A model generated the notes under the pieces. That model saw only the letters and a program-made list of their open reading frames with translations, was not told the DNA's origin and did no database searches. From Streptomyces yatensis (lineage in GTDB: Bacteria > Actinomycetota > Actinomycetes > Streptomycetales > Streptomycetaceae), in NCBI RefSeq assembly GCF_018069625.1, contig NZ_CP072941.1:2790001-2854000 (forward strand): DNA of 64,000 nucleotides, written 5' to 3'. This document shows, one piece after another, positions 26,837 to 35,563 of the stretch (positions are counted from its first letter, which is position 1; each line of letters starts with the position of its first letter). Position numbers and translations under genes: made by a program.

Positions 26837-28123
26837 TCAGGTCAGGAAGTCCGCCGCCAGGCGTTCCGCGGCGCGCTCCAGGAGGGGGCCGGCTTCGGCG
26901 ATGCAGCGGGCCGGGTCGGGTTCCAGGTCGGTGAGGGGGTAGGCGCGGCGGATGCCCGCGTTGCCCAGGGCCACCGGGGCGAGGGCCAGACGGCCGCAGA
27001 CGGCGACCACCTCGATGCCCCGCGCCCGGGCCGCCGCCGCGACGCCCGCCGGGGCCTTGCCGTGCAGGGTCTGCTCGTCCAGCGAGCCCTCCCCCGTGAT
27101 CACCAGGTCCGCGCCCTCCAGCGCGGCGGGGAAGCCGAGGACGTCGAGCATCACCTCAATGCCGGGGCGGAAGGCCGCGCCCAGGCCGACGAGGGCGCCG
27201 AAGCCGATGCCGCCCGCGGCGCCCGCGCCGGGCGCGAGGGCGTACTCGGCGGCCGAGGCCCCGACCGCGCGCTCCAGGACGCCTACGTAGTGGGCGAGGG
27301 CGGCGTCCAGGGCCGCCACATCGTCCTCGCCCGCGCCCTTCTGCGGCCCGTAGACCGCCGCCGCGCCCTTCGGGCCGGTCAGGGGGTTGTCGACATCGCT
27401 GGCCAGGACGGTCTCGGTGTCGGCCAGGCGCGGGTCGAGACCGGACAGATCGGCCGTGGCGAGGTCGCGCAGCGGACCCCCGCCCGGCCCCACGGGCGTA
27501 CCGTCCTCGCGCAGGAAACGCGCGCCGAGCGCGCTGAGCATCCCCGCGCCGCCGTCCGTCGTGGCGCTGCCGCCGACGCCGAAGACGATCGTGCGGGCGC
27601 CCGCGTCGAGCGCCGCGCGCAGCAGCTCGCCGCTGCCGTACGTGGTCGCGGTGAGCGGTGCGAACACCCCGTCCGGCAGATGGCGCAGCCCGGACGCCTC
27701 GGCCATCTCCACCACGGCCGTGGTCCCGCGCAGCGCGTACGCCGCCGTCACCGGCGCGCCCAGCGGCCCGGTGACCCGCGCCTCGCGCCGTTCGAACCCG
27801 GCCGCGACCGCCGCGTCCACCGTGCCGTCCCCGCCGTCGGCCACGGGCAGCGCCGCGATCCGCAGCCCCTCGCCGCCCTGGGGCGCGCCGCGGCGCAGTC
27901 CCGCCGTGACGCGCTCGGCGACCTCCACCGCCGTGAGCGAGCCCTTGAACTTGTCCGCGGCGATCAGTACGCGCTTCGGGGGCGTCGCCTGCCCCTCCGC
28001 CCACGTCTTGGACTCTGGCCGGGTCTCGGCCTCGGTCCCGGTCCCGCTCTCTTCCGCGGCCTCTGCCTTCGAAGCGCCCGTAGCGCCCATAGCGCCCGAA
28101 GTCTCCGTCGAAGCGTCCGTCAC
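26837..28123 (-). CDS. Glycerate kinase
   Basis: A 428-residue kinase phosphorylating D-glycerate. Motifs are ADKFKGSLTAVEVAERV (N-terminal), FGVGGSATTDGGAGMLSALG, GAGAAGGIGFGALVGLGA and VITGEGSLDEQTLHGKAP, all typical of the GlxK/GarK family, near full length. The GTG at 28121-28123 has GAGGAG 8 nt upstream and is preferred over ATGs upstream that overlap that site. The first about 55 residues are a Glu/Thr/Ala-rich extension, unusual for the family. It is monocistronic and could handle glyoxylate-derived glycerate. Confidence 0.9.
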   Translation of the reverse strand: MTDASTETSGAMGATGASKAEAAEESGTGTEAETRPESKTWAEGQATPPKRVLIAADKFKGSLTAVEVAERVTAGLRRGAPQGGEGLRIAALPVADGGDGTVDAAVAAGFERREARVTGPLGAPVTAAYALRGTTAVVEMAEASGLRHLPDGVFAPLTATTYGSGELLRAALDAGARTIVFGVGGSATTDGGAGMLSALGARFLREDGTPVGPGGGPLRDLATADLSGLDPRLADTETVLASDVDNPLTGPKGAAAVYGPQKGAGEDDVAALDAALAHYVGVLERAVGASAAEYALAPGAGAAGGIGFGALVGLGAAFRPGIEVMLDVLGFPAALEGADLVITGEGSLDEQTLHGKAPAGVAAAARARGIEVVAVCGRLALAPVALGNAGIRRAYPLTDLEPDPARCIAEAGPLLERAAERLAADFLT

Positions 28124-28222
28124 CTTGGTAACTCCTCGCATTCGCACAGGCGGTCGCGCCGCTGTGACCCTATCCGGCGCCGGCTCACCGGTACACCCAC
28201 CTCATATGGGTACACCTGACCC

Positions 28223-29299
28223 ATGGCCCTCAGCGGGAGCGCACTCGCGGACCGGATCCACGGCGGCTGGCTTGGCCGGATCGCCGGGAACATGCTCGGC
28301 AAGCCCATCGAAAACGGCGACCACTGGACCCGCGACCGCATCGACCGGTATCTGCGCCGCGCCGACGCCCTGCCGCTGACCGACTACCTCCCCGCGCTGG
28401 AGCCGCCGCCCGACCCGGTGGAGTTCGCGCTGCGCCCCGAGTGGCAGAGCTGCGTCCGCGGCCGGATCCACGGCAGCTGCCGCGACGACGACGTGGACTA
28501 CTCCGTCCTCGGTCTGCACCTGCTGGAGACCCACGGCCCCGGCTTCACCACCGAGCAGGTCGGCGAGGTGTGGCTGCTGCGGCTGCCGTATCTGCAGACC
28601 TTCACCGCCGAGCGGGCCGCCTACCGCAACCTCACGGCCGGGGTGAAGCCGCCGCTCAGCGCGACCCTCGACAACCCGTACCAGGAGTGGATCGGCGCCC
28701 TGATCCGCGCCGACGTCCACGGCTGGGTCAACCCCGGCGATCCACAGCGGGCCGCCGCGATGGCCCGCCGGGACGCCGTCCTCTCCCACACCGGCAACGG
28801 GGTGTACGGGGCGATGTGGGCGGCCGCGCTGATCGCGGCCGCGTTCACGGCGGACGGTCCGCGCGCCGCCGTCGCGAGCGCCCTGGACCGGATCCCGCCG
28901 CGCTGCCGACTGGCCCGTACGGTGCGCCGGGCCGCGTCCCTGCACGACGCGGGCGTGGCGTGGGCGGACGCGCTCGCCCAGCTGGAGCGGGAGACCGCCG
29001 GGCTGCCCTGGATCCATGTGGTCCCCAACGCCGCCGTCCTCACGGCCGGGCTGCTCTACGGCGCGGGCGACTTCACGAAGACGATCGCCCTGACGGTGCG
29101 CGGCGGCCTGGACACCGACTCCAACGGCGCCACGGCCGGATCGATCGCGGGGGTGCTGTGCGGCGCGGCCGCCATCCCGCCGCAGTGGACCGAGCCGCTG
29201 GAGGACCGGGTGCGCAGCGCCGTCTTCGGCTTCGACGGCGCCCGCATCAGCGACCTGGCGGCCCGCACCCACCGGCTGGCGGTCTCGGCGGGGCACTAG
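28223..29299 (+). CDS. ADP-ribosylglycohydrolase family protein
   Basis: A 358-residue all-helical hydrolase of the DraG/ARH family, which removes ADP-ribose from modified proteins or metabolites using two Mg ions. DDDVDYSVLGLHLLE supplies the first metal ligands and GGLDTDSNGATAGSIAG the second set (family GGDTDT-like; here D-T-D-S). The N-terminus RIHGGWLGRIAGNMLGKPIE matches the family start. No clear ribosome-binding site is seen. A sirtuin gene lies 0.4 kb downstream, which may be functionally relevant. Confidence 0.88.
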   Translation: MALSGSALADRIHGGWLGRIAGNMLGKPIENGDHWTRDRIDRYLRRADALPLTDYLPALEPPPDPVEFALRPEWQSCVRGRIHGSCRDDDVDYSVLGLHLLETHGPGFTTEQVGEVWLLRLPYLQTFTAERAAYRNLTAGVKPPLSATLDNPYQEWIGALIRADVHGWVNPGDPQRAAAMARRDAVLSHTGNGVYGAMWAAALIAAAFTADGPRAAVASALDRIPPRCRLARTVRRAASLHDAGVAWADALAQLERETAGLPWIHVVPNAAVLTAGLLYGAGDFTKTIALTVRGGLDTDSNGATAGSIAGVLCGAAAIPPQWTEPLEDRVRSAVFGFDGARISDLAARTHRLAVSAGH

Positions 29300-29300
29300 G

Positions 29301-29411
29301 CGCTCCCGGCCGGCCCGGTGGGGGCTCTCGGCCGGCCCGGTGAGGCTCTCGGCCGGCCCGGTGGGGGCTCTCGGCCGGCCCGGTGAGGCTCTCGGCCGGC
29401 CCGGTGGGGCT
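29301..29411. repeat. Five tandem copies of a 20-24 bp GC-rich unit
   Basis: Five consecutive copies of CTCTCGGCCGGCCCGGTG, ending alternately in GGGGG and AGG, immediately after the ADP-ribosylglycohydrolase stop. Each unit contains the palindrome GGCCGGCC. Confidence 0.85.
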
Positions 29412-29412
29412 C

Positions 29413-29719
29413 TCAGCGCCCGGCGGTGTCCCAATGACTGCCCAGCCAGCCGCCGTGGCTGTCGAGGAGGGCGACCAGGGAGGCGGCCCACACGGTCGTC
29501 CCACCCGTCCACCGCGGCCGTGAGCTCGAAGGCGGTTCCTGGGCCGCTGTGGAAGTCGAGGACGATCCGGCGGTCCAGCCGCCATCGGGTACGGCGCGGG
29601 GTGCGGTCGGGGTCGCCGCCCCCGTTGAGGATGCTGCCGATCACGATCAGCAGCTGGAGCGGGAGGAACAGCCAAAGCCGCTCGCCGCGGGCCGTGCGGC
29701 GTGCGTACGCTCGCCGCAT
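29413..29719 (-). pseudogene. Small membrane-protein gene with a one-base frameshift
   Basis: From the ATG at 29717-29719 the frame encodes a basic start, one hydrophobic helix (LWLFLPLQLLIVIGSIL) and VLDFHSGPGTAFELTAAVDGWDD. Near 29490 the coding sense shifts by +1; the other frame continues VWAASLVALLDSHGGWLGSH and stops at TGA 29413-29415. The total length is 307 bp, one more than a whole number of codons, consistent with one inserted base. The start codon overlaps the divergent sirtuin ATG. This is either a recent pseudogene or a sequencing error; the function is unknown. Confidence 0.6.
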
Positions 29720-30461
29720 GAGCAGCGAGACAACGCATCGGCCGCTGGTGGCGATCCTGAGCGGGGCGGGCATCTCCACCGACTCCGGGATCCCCGACTA
29801 CCGCGGCCCGCAGGGGCTTTGGCGGCGCGACCCCGAGGCCGAGAAGCTCGTGACGTACGAGTACTACATGACCGACCCGGAGATCCGGCGCCGCTCCTGG
29901 CAGATGCGGCGCGACAGCGAGACGCTGCGCGCGCGGCCCAACGGGGCGCATGAGGCCGTCACCCGGCTGGAGCGCTCGGGGGTGCCGGTGCGGGTGATCA
30001 CCCAGAACGTGGACGGGCTGCACCAGATCGCCGGGATGCCCGCGCGCAAGGTGCTCGAACTGCACGGCACCGCGCGGGCCGTGCTGTGCACCCACTGCGA
30101 GGCGCGGTCCGGGATGGCGGAGGCGCTGGAGCGGGTCGCGGCGGGTGAGCCGGATCCGACGTGCCAGGACTGCGGCGGGATCCTGAAGTCGGCCACCGTG
30201 ATGTTCGGGGAGAGCCTCGATCCGGAGGTGCTGACCGAGGCGGTCGCGGTGGCGCAGGCGTGCGAGATCTTCATCGCGGTCGGCACCAGCCTCCAGGTCC
30301 AGCCCGCGGCCTCGCTCGCCGGGCTGGCCGCCGAGCACGGCGCCCGGCTGATCATCGTCAACGCCGAGCCGACGCCGTACGACGAGCTCGCGGACGAGGT
30401 CGTCCGCGAGCCCATCAGCACCGCGCTGCCCGCCCTGCTGGACCGCATCGCCGCGGGCTGA
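29718..30461 (+). CDS. Sirtuin (NAD-dependent protein deacylase)
   Basis: A 247-residue Sir2-family enzyme that removes acyl groups from lysines using NAD and releases O-acyl-ADP-ribose. Motifs are [23 protein letters not shown] with the catalytic His, ELHGT, and a zinc-binding Cys4 (CTHC and CQDC). It ends with [11 protein letters not shown]. The ATG at 29718 overlaps the start codon of the divergent small gene, and no ribosome-binding site is visible. TACGCT at 29706-29711 could be a -10 giving a leaderless transcript. It could regulate acyl-CoA-derived lysine acylation. Confidence 0.92.
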   Translation: MSSETTHRPLVAILSGAGISTDSGIPDYRGPQGLWRRDPEAEKLVTYEYYMTDPEIRRRSWQMRRDSETLRARPNGAHEAVTRLERSGVPVRVITQNVDGLHQIAGMPARKVLELHGTARAVLCTHCEARSGMAEALERVAAGEPDPTCQDCGGILKSATVMFGESLDPEVLTEAVAVAQACEIFIAVGTSLQVQPAASLAGLAAEHGARLIIVNAEPTPYDELADEVVREPISTALPALLDRIAAG

Positions 30462-30476
30462 TCGCCGACTTCGGCT

Positions 30477-30980
30477 TCAGAAGAGGCCGGGCAGTTCTTG
30501 CCGCGCCTCGAACTCCAGCAGCCGCCGCTTGCGGTCCAGGCCGCCGCCGTAGCCGGTGAGGCTGCCGCTGGAGCCGACGACGCGGTGGCAGGGGACGATG
30601 ATGCCGACCGGGTTCTTGCCGTTGGCCAGGCCCACGGCACGGGACGCGGTCGGCTGCCCGATGTGGTCGGCGAGCTGCCCGTACGACCACGTCTCGCCGT
30701 ACGGGATGCGCCGCAGCTCGGACCAGACGCGCCGCTGGAACGGCGTGCCGTCCAGGTGCAGGGGGAGGTCGAACGCGGTCAACTCGCCCTCGAAGTAGGC
30801 CGTGAGCTGGCGGACGGTCTCGGCGAAGGGCGCGTCGTCGGGGTCGCCGGGCGCGCCGAAGGTCTCCTCGGGCGGGCGGTGGCGCTGCTCGACCATGTAG
30901 AGGCCGGACAGGTGCTGGTCGGTGGCCACGAGGGTGAGGGGGCCGTAGGGGCTGTCCACGACGGTGTGGGTGCGGTTCAT
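30477..30980 (-). CDS. ogt: Methylated-DNA-[protein]-cysteine S-methyltransferase
   Basis: A 167-residue suicide repair protein that removes alkyl groups from O6-alkylguanine. The acceptor is C131 in [14 protein letters not shown]; the helix-turn-helix region [25 protein letters not shown] precedes it, and [19 protein letters not shown] ends the protein. The ATG at 30978-30980 is chosen because upstream codons lack similarity. It is convergent with the sirtuin (15-bp gap) and transcribed in the same direction as adaA-alkA, 170 bp further upstream. Confidence 0.94.
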   Translation of the reverse strand: MNRTHTVVDSPYGPLTLVATDQHLSGLYMVEQRHRPPEETFGAPGDPDDAPFAETVRQLTAYFEGELTAFDLPLHLDGTPFQRRVWSELRRIPYGETWSYGQLADHIGQPTASRAVGLANGKNPVGIIVPCHRVVGSSGSLTGYGGGLDRKRRLLEFEARQELPGLF

Positions 30981-31076
30981 GGTCTTCCTCGGCGGGTTCG
31001 GGGGGTGCTGCGGTGTGGGTTGGGCGGCTTCCCCGGGTAACGGGCTGACGTTTCGCTGCCGGGTGCGCGCCGGTGG

Positions 31077-31150
31077 CCGTTTGTGCCCACCCGTTCCTCC
31101 CCCAGCTACCGCTGGGAGGTGCCCCCCGCGGAACGATTGCCCACAAACGG
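31077..31150. repeat. 74-bp imperfect palindrome abutting alkA
   Basis: Outer arms 31077-31097 and 31130-31150 pair over 9 terminal bases (CCGTTTGTG/CACAAACGG) and again over GTTCC/GGAAC. An inner stem pairs CCTCCCCCAGC with GCTGGGAGG. It begins right at the alkA stop, so it may serve as terminator. It resembles a palindromic repeat scattered through Streptomyces genomes. Confidence 0.65.
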
Positions 31151-32626
31151 TCAGGCCGCAGGCAGGCGGTTGATGGCGTGGGCGGCGTCCGTCGCCCAGA
31201 GGTACTGGACGGCGTACGCGCGCCAGGGGCGCCAGCGCGTCGAGTGGCGGGTGAGGGCGCCGGGCGTGGCGGGCAGCCCCAGTTCGGCGGCGGCGCGCCG
31301 CACCCCGAGGTCGGTCGGGACGAAGGCGTCCGGGTCGCCGAGGGCACGCATCGCGATCACCTCGACGGTCCAGGGGCCGAGCCCCGGCAGCGTGCCCAGG
31401 GCCGCGCGGGCCTCGTCCCAGTCGCTGCCGACGCCGAGCGCGACCCGGCCCTCGGCGAGCGCGCCGACCAGCCCGGTGAGGGTGGCGCGGCGGGTGCGGG
31501 GCATGGCCAGCGTCTCGGGGTCCAGCCCGGCGAGGGCCTGGACGGACGGGAAGAGGTGGGTCAGGCCGCCCGCCGGGTCCTCCACCGGCTCGCCGTGCGC
31601 CGCGACCAGACGCCCGGCGTGGGTGCGGGCGGCCGCCGTGGACACCTGCTGGCCGAGGACGGCGCGCACCGCGAACTCCTCCGCGTCCACCGCGCCCGGC
31701 ACCCGCCGCCCCGGGGCCTTGTCGACCAGCGGGGCCAGCTGAAGGTCCATACGCAGCAGGTCGTCCACGGCGGCCGGGTCCGCGTCGAGGTCCAGCAGCC
31801 GCCGGCAGCGGCTGATCGCCCCGGCCAGGTCGCGGAGGTCGGCCAGGGAGAGCTGGCAGGCGATGTGGTCCGGCCGCGGGCTCAGGGAGACGACCCCGGG
31901 CCCGTACGGCAGCCGCAGCGTCCGCCGGTAGGCGCCGTCGCGCCACTCCTCGACCCCGGGGACGGCGGTGGCGGCCAGATGCCCGAAGAGGTTGTCCGGG
32001 CACAGCGGCGCCCGGAACGGCAGCCGCAGCGTGAGCGCCCCCGGCACGCTGGCCCGCGGCCCGCGGATGGCCCGCTGCCGCAGCTCGGTCGGGGAGAGCG
32101 CGAAGACCTCCCGTACGGTCTCGTTGAACGCGCGGACGCTGGCGAAGCCGGCCGCGAAGGCGATGTCCGCCATCGGGAGCGCGCTGGTCTCTATGAGCAG
32201 CCGCGCGGTCTGCGCCCGCTGCGCCCTGGCCAGCGCGAGCGGGCCCGCGCCGAGCTCGGCGAGCAGCTGCCGCTCGACCTGCCGGGTGCTGTATCCCAGC
32301 CGGGCCGCCAGGCCCGGCACCCCGTCCCGGTCCACCACGCCGTCGGCGATCAGCCGCATGGCCCGCGCGACGAGGTCGGCGCGCTCGTTCCACTGCGGCG
32401 ACCCGGGGCTGGCGTCCGGACGGCACCGCTTGCAGGCCCGGAAGCCCGCCTGCTGGGCGGAGGCGGCGCTGGGGTGGAACCGCATGTTCTCGGCCTTGGG
32501 CGCGACGACCGGACAGCTCGGCCGGCAGTAGATCCCGGTGGTCACGACGGCGACGAAGAACCACCCGTCGAAGCGGGCGTCCTTGGCCTGTGCGGCGCGG
32601 AGACAGCGGTCGGTGTCGGTGTGCAT
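31151..32626 (-). CDS. alkA: AdaA-AlkA fusion: methyl-sensing regulator plus 3-methyladenine DNA glycosylase
   Basis: A 491-residue bifunctional protein of the adaptive response. Residues 1-75 are the Ada methylphosphotriester sensor with zinc cysteines C34, C38, C65 and C68. Residues about 85-185 are an AraC-type helix-turn-helix. Residues about 195-300 are the AlkA N-terminal domain, and about 300-480 the helix-hairpin-helix glycosylase (GLGPWTVEVIAMR) with catalytic D439 in VPTDLG. The ATG at 32626 starts the sensor domain. This fusion is common in actinobacteria. It probably activates itself and ogt on methylation damage. Confidence 0.94.
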   Translation of the reverse strand: MHTDTDRCLRAAQAKDARFDGWFFVAVVTTGIYCRPSCPVVAPKAENMRFHPSAASAQQAGFRACKRCRPDASPGSPQWNERADLVARAMRLIADGVVDRDGVPGLAARLGYSTRQVERQLLAELGAGPLALARAQRAQTARLLIETSALPMADIAFAAGFASVRAFNETVREVFALSPTELRQRAIRGPRASVPGALTLRLPFRAPLCPDNLFGHLAATAVPGVEEWRDGAYRRTLRLPYGPGVVSLSPRPDHIACQLSLADLRDLAGAISRCRRLLDLDADPAAVDDLLRMDLQLAPLVDKAPGRRVPGAVDAEEFAVRAVLGQQVSTAAARTHAGRLVAAHGEPVEDPAGGLTHLFPSVQALAGLDPETLAMPRTRRATLTGLVGALAEGRVALGVGSDWDEARAALGTLPGLGPWTVEVIAMRALGDPDAFVPTDLGVRRAAAELGLPATPGALTRHSTRWRPWRAYAVQYLWATDAAHAINRLPAA

Positions 32627-32766
32627 GGGTCCAGCATCCGTCAGCGGGCGGGTGCGTTCTCGCGGGAATCCGACATTGACCTCAGCGGGCGACGCCCGCC
32701 CGCGGCGCCCCGCGCCACGTTCCCGTTCCGGCGGTGTTTGGTGCGAAGGGGCAGACCGGGGGGCTG

Positions 32767-33258
32767 ATGATCGGCATGATGAGGAAGGTGACGGAACACC
32801 GTGAGATACCCCTGGCGAACGGCACCACCGTACGGCTCGAACTGGCCCCCGTGGGGGACGCCTCCCTCGAGGACGCGTACGGCGGCGTCGGTGGCGTGAC
32901 CCCGGTGGGGCGCGGTGCGCAGGCCGCGGCCGCCCTTGCCAACGCCGGGCTGAGCGTCATCCTCCAAGGGCTGGGGCAGGTGCTGGAGGAGGTGCACGAC
33001 GCCGTCCGCTCGACTCCCCATCCGCCGCAGGAGTTCACCGTGCAGTTCGGGGTGCAGATCGGCCAGGACCTCAAACTCGGCATCGTGGGGGCCAACGGGA
33101 ACGCCAACTTGACGCTCTCGGCCACCTGGAGGCTGTCGGAGCAGCCCGAGCCGACGGTGCCTCCGCAGACGCCGCATACCCCACAGACACCGCATACGCC
33201 ACAGACACCGCATACGCCACAGCCGCCGCAGCCGTCCCGGCCCGGCTCCTCGGCCTGA
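32767..33258 (+). CDS. CU044_2847-type (trypsin-co-occurring) protein
   Basis: A 163-residue soluble protein with the short beta-rich domain that recurrently sits beside trypsin-like and VMAP genes (REIPLANGTTVRLELAPVGD, then a helix GLSVILQGLGQVLEEVHDAV and EFTVQFGVQIGQDLKLGIVGANGNANLTLSATW). The tail is three copies of PQTPHT. The start is uncertain: ATG 32767, ATG 32776 or GTG 32788 all precede the domain. It lies 3 bp before the protease-VMAP gene. By association it is a partner or target-recognition subunit of that protein. It is divergent from alkA. Confidence 0.82.
   Translation: MIGMMRKVTEHREIPLANGTTVRLELAPVGDASLEDAYGGVGGVTPVGRGAQAAAALANAGLSVILQGLGQVLEEVHDAVRSTPHPPQEFTVQFGVQIGQDLKLGIVGANGNANLTLSATWRLSEQPEPTVPPQTPHTPQTPHTPQTPHTPQPPQPSRPGSSA
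33166..33219 (+). repeat. Three 18-bp in-frame tandem repeats
   Basis: Three copies of CAGACACCGCATACGCCA (the first has two differences) encode the QTPHTP tail of the trypsin-co-occurring protein. Confidence 0.9.
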
Positions 33259-33261
33259 GCC

Positions 33262-35481
33262 ATGGGGTGGTTCCACGCACACGGGTCCCTGTCGCGGCCC
33301 GCCGTGTCCATTCTCGCCAAGGCCGACGGAAGACCGGCCGGCGCGGGCGTTCTGCTGCCCCGCCGCCATCTGCTGACCTGCGCTCATGTGGTCAACAGTG
33401 CCCTCGGAAAGGACCAGTTGGCCCCGGATCACCCGGGTCCGATCGCCGTTCCCGTACGGCTCCACGGACCGGAGCACACCGTCGAGGCCGAGGCCGAGCT
33501 GGCGGTCTGGATACCGCCGCGGACCGACGACGGCGGCCTGGGCGCCTTCGAGTGGAACGGCGACCTCGCCGTACTGCGGCTGTCCGCCGCTCTGCCGCCC
33601 GCGATCGAGCCGCCGCGCTGGCACCCGATGGCCCAGCGGCAGCTCGTACGCGCCTGGCACGGCAGCGGTGAGCCAGGGGTCTTCGCCGATGCCGAAGTGA
33701 GCGAATGCGACGGGCGGTTCGGCTACTTCGACGGCGCCGAGCGCGCCCTGGACATCGAACCCGCCTACAGCGGCGGCCCGTTGTGGTCCAACGAGGAGGG
33801 CGCCGTCGTCGGGCTCGTCACGGCGAAGCTCCGCATCCAGGGGACACTGCGCCGCGCCTGGGGGATCCCCTGGCAGCGGGTGGCGCGGGAGCTGCACGAC
33901 GCCGGGGCGGGCCATCTGCTGCCACGTCAGCCCGAGGAGGACGTCCGCGACCACCCGGGCTACGCGGAGCTGGTCTCCCTGCTGGACGGGCCGCTGCCGC
34001 GGTCCGAGGGCTGGATCCGCTCCTGCCGTACGGTCGCCCGGCAGTGCGGCCTCGGCCATCGCGCGGACGGGGTGCCCTCCGCCGACGAGTTCGCCCATCT
34101 GCTGCTCACCCGGGGGCGTGCGCTGCCCGCGCTGGTCGAGGCGGTGCGCGGCACGGCGGGCCCGGCGGCCGACGACCTCCTCGCGATCGGACGCCGTTGC
34201 GGTCTGCCCAAGCTGCTCTCGCCGGGTGAGCACGAGCGGCTGCTGGTCCTGCTGCGCGCCCTGCCCACGGCCGCCGCGGCCGGTGTCCCCGGGGCCGTAC
34301 GGGCGGCGCTGCCGCTGGCGGCCCTGCCCGCGGCGCTGCTCACCGGCGGCGAGGGCAGGCATGGCAGCGAGGGCGGCAGGGGCGGCGACGGCGGCCACGG
34401 TGATGAGGGCGGGAACGGCGCCGGCCCCGCCGGGCGGTTCGAGGCCCTGATCGCCCATCTGGAGGGGCTGCACGGCGACAGCTCGCCGCTCGACGACGGG
34501 GTCATGGCCGTGCCGGGCCTGCTGCGCGCCGTGGAGTTCGTGGCCGCCGGGTGCTGCCCGGCGGACCAGCGCATCGCGCTGCGGCGGTGGAACGCGGCGG
34601 TCGCCCGCCGCCTCGGCGTCCATGACGCCGCCATGACCGAACGCCGCCTCGAGGCCGAGCAGTGGGCACAGAGCGCCTCCCGGGGCTCCGCACCCCGCGT
34701 CGTGGCCAAGCTGGACCCCTACGGGCCCCCGTCGGGCGGCACATCGGCGACGGCGCGCGAGGAGCCGGAGCGGTACCGGCTGCGGCTGTGGTGCGACGAC
34801 GGGGACGGGCTGCGCCAGGTGTCGGACGACAGCGAACGGCCGCGCGGCGCCGAGGAGGTGGCCCAGGAGATCTTCGCCGCCGTGGGCTCGCTGCGCCGCC
34901 CCGACCCGTCGGGGCCACGGCCCGTCATCGAACTGATCGTGGACCGGGACGCCCTGGAGGTGCCCGTGGACCGTTGGAAGGCCGCGGGGCCGGGCGCGGT
35001 GCTCCCCATGCGGCTCGGCACTCCGTACCCCCTGGTCGTCAACTGCCCCGAGCTGCGGGAGCTGAACGGGGGCACGATGCTCGACCAGTGGCGGGAGCGC
35101 TGGGTCCGGCTGGACGCCGAGGAGCCCGTGCACATCGACGACGCCACCGCCCCGGACCCGGAGGCGGTGTGCGGGCTGGTCATGGAGCGGCTCACCGCCC
35201 GGGTCACCATCGATGTGGCGGCCCACCGGCGCACCGGTGTGGTGCAGATGTGTCTCGCCGCGGGCATTCCGGTGGTGCTGTGGGACCGGAGCGGGGAGGC
35301 GGGATCCCCGGCCGTGCGCCACGCGGCGGGGGTGAGCGCCCGTGAACTGCCCGAAGCGGTACGGACCTACCGCACGAAGACCCTGCAGCGGCCCGAGGAG
35401 TACAGCGGACGGCCGGTGCTCGCCTGGGCCGACGCCGGGCGGGCGCTGCCACGGCTGGACCTCGCGGACCCCACGGAGTGA
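33262..35481 (+). CDS. VMAP-type protein with N-terminal trypsin-like protease effector
   Basis: A 739-residue protein. Residues 1-200 are a trypsin-like serine protease with a complete triad: H42 in LLTCAHVV, D101 in NGDLAVLRL, S170 in AYSGGPLW. Residues about 210-340 form a helical VMAP middle domain. A Gly-rich linker (355-385) follows, and about 470-720 matches the VMAP C-terminal domain (LDPYGPP, RYRLRLWCDDG, VNCPELRELN, WRERWVRL, VVLWDR). In vWA-MoxR-VMAP ternary systems such proteins couple the ATPase/vWA switch to an effector; here the effector is a protease. There is no signal peptide, so it acts inside the cell. The MoxR gene follows after 82 bp. Confidence 0.86.
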   Translation: MGWFHAHGSLSRPAVSILAKADGRPAGAGVLLPRRHLLTCAHVVNSALGKDQLAPDHPGPIAVPVRLHGPEHTVEAEAELAVWIPPRTDDGGLGAFEWNGDLAVLRLSAALPPAIEPPRWHPMAQRQLVRAWHGSGEPGVFADAEVSECDGRFGYFDGAERALDIEPAYSGGPLWSNEEGAVVGLVTAKLRIQGTLRRAWGIPWQRVARELHDAGAGHLLPRQPEEDVRDHPGYAELVSLLDGPLPRSEGWIRSCRTVARQCGLGHRADGVPSADEFAHLLLTRGRALPALVEAVRGTAGPAADDLLAIGRRCGLPKLLSPGEHERLLVLLRALPTAAAAGVPGAVRAALPLAALPAALLTGGEGRHGSEGGRGGDGGHGDEGGNGAGPAGRFEALIAHLEGLHGDSSPLDDGVMAVPGLLRAVEFVAAGCCPADQRIALRRWNAAVARRLGVHDAAMTERRLEAEQWAQSASRGSAPRVVAKLDPYGPPSGGTSATAREEPERYRLRLWCDDGDGLRQVSDDSERPRGAEEVAQEIFAAVGSLRRPDPSGPRPVIELIVDRDALEVPVDRWKAAGPGAVLPMRLGTPYPLVVNCPELRELNGGTMLDQWRERWVRLDAEEPVHIDDATAPDPEAVCGLVMERLTARVTIDVAAHRRTGVVQMCLAAGIPVVLWDRSGEAGSPAVRHAAGVSARELPEAVRTYRTKTLQRPEEYSGRPVLAWADAGRALPRLDLADPTE

Positions 35482-35563
35482 CGGTGGGAAACCCAGGGGC
35501 TGTGGGACGCGGTGGCGGTGCTGGGCGGGGGCGGCGGGGCGTGATGACGGCAGGAGGCGCGCG

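Noticed and set aside
27780..27800. GTTCGAACCC resembling a tRNA T-loop
   Set aside because: It is inside the glycerate kinase coding frame and no cloverleaf can be built around it.
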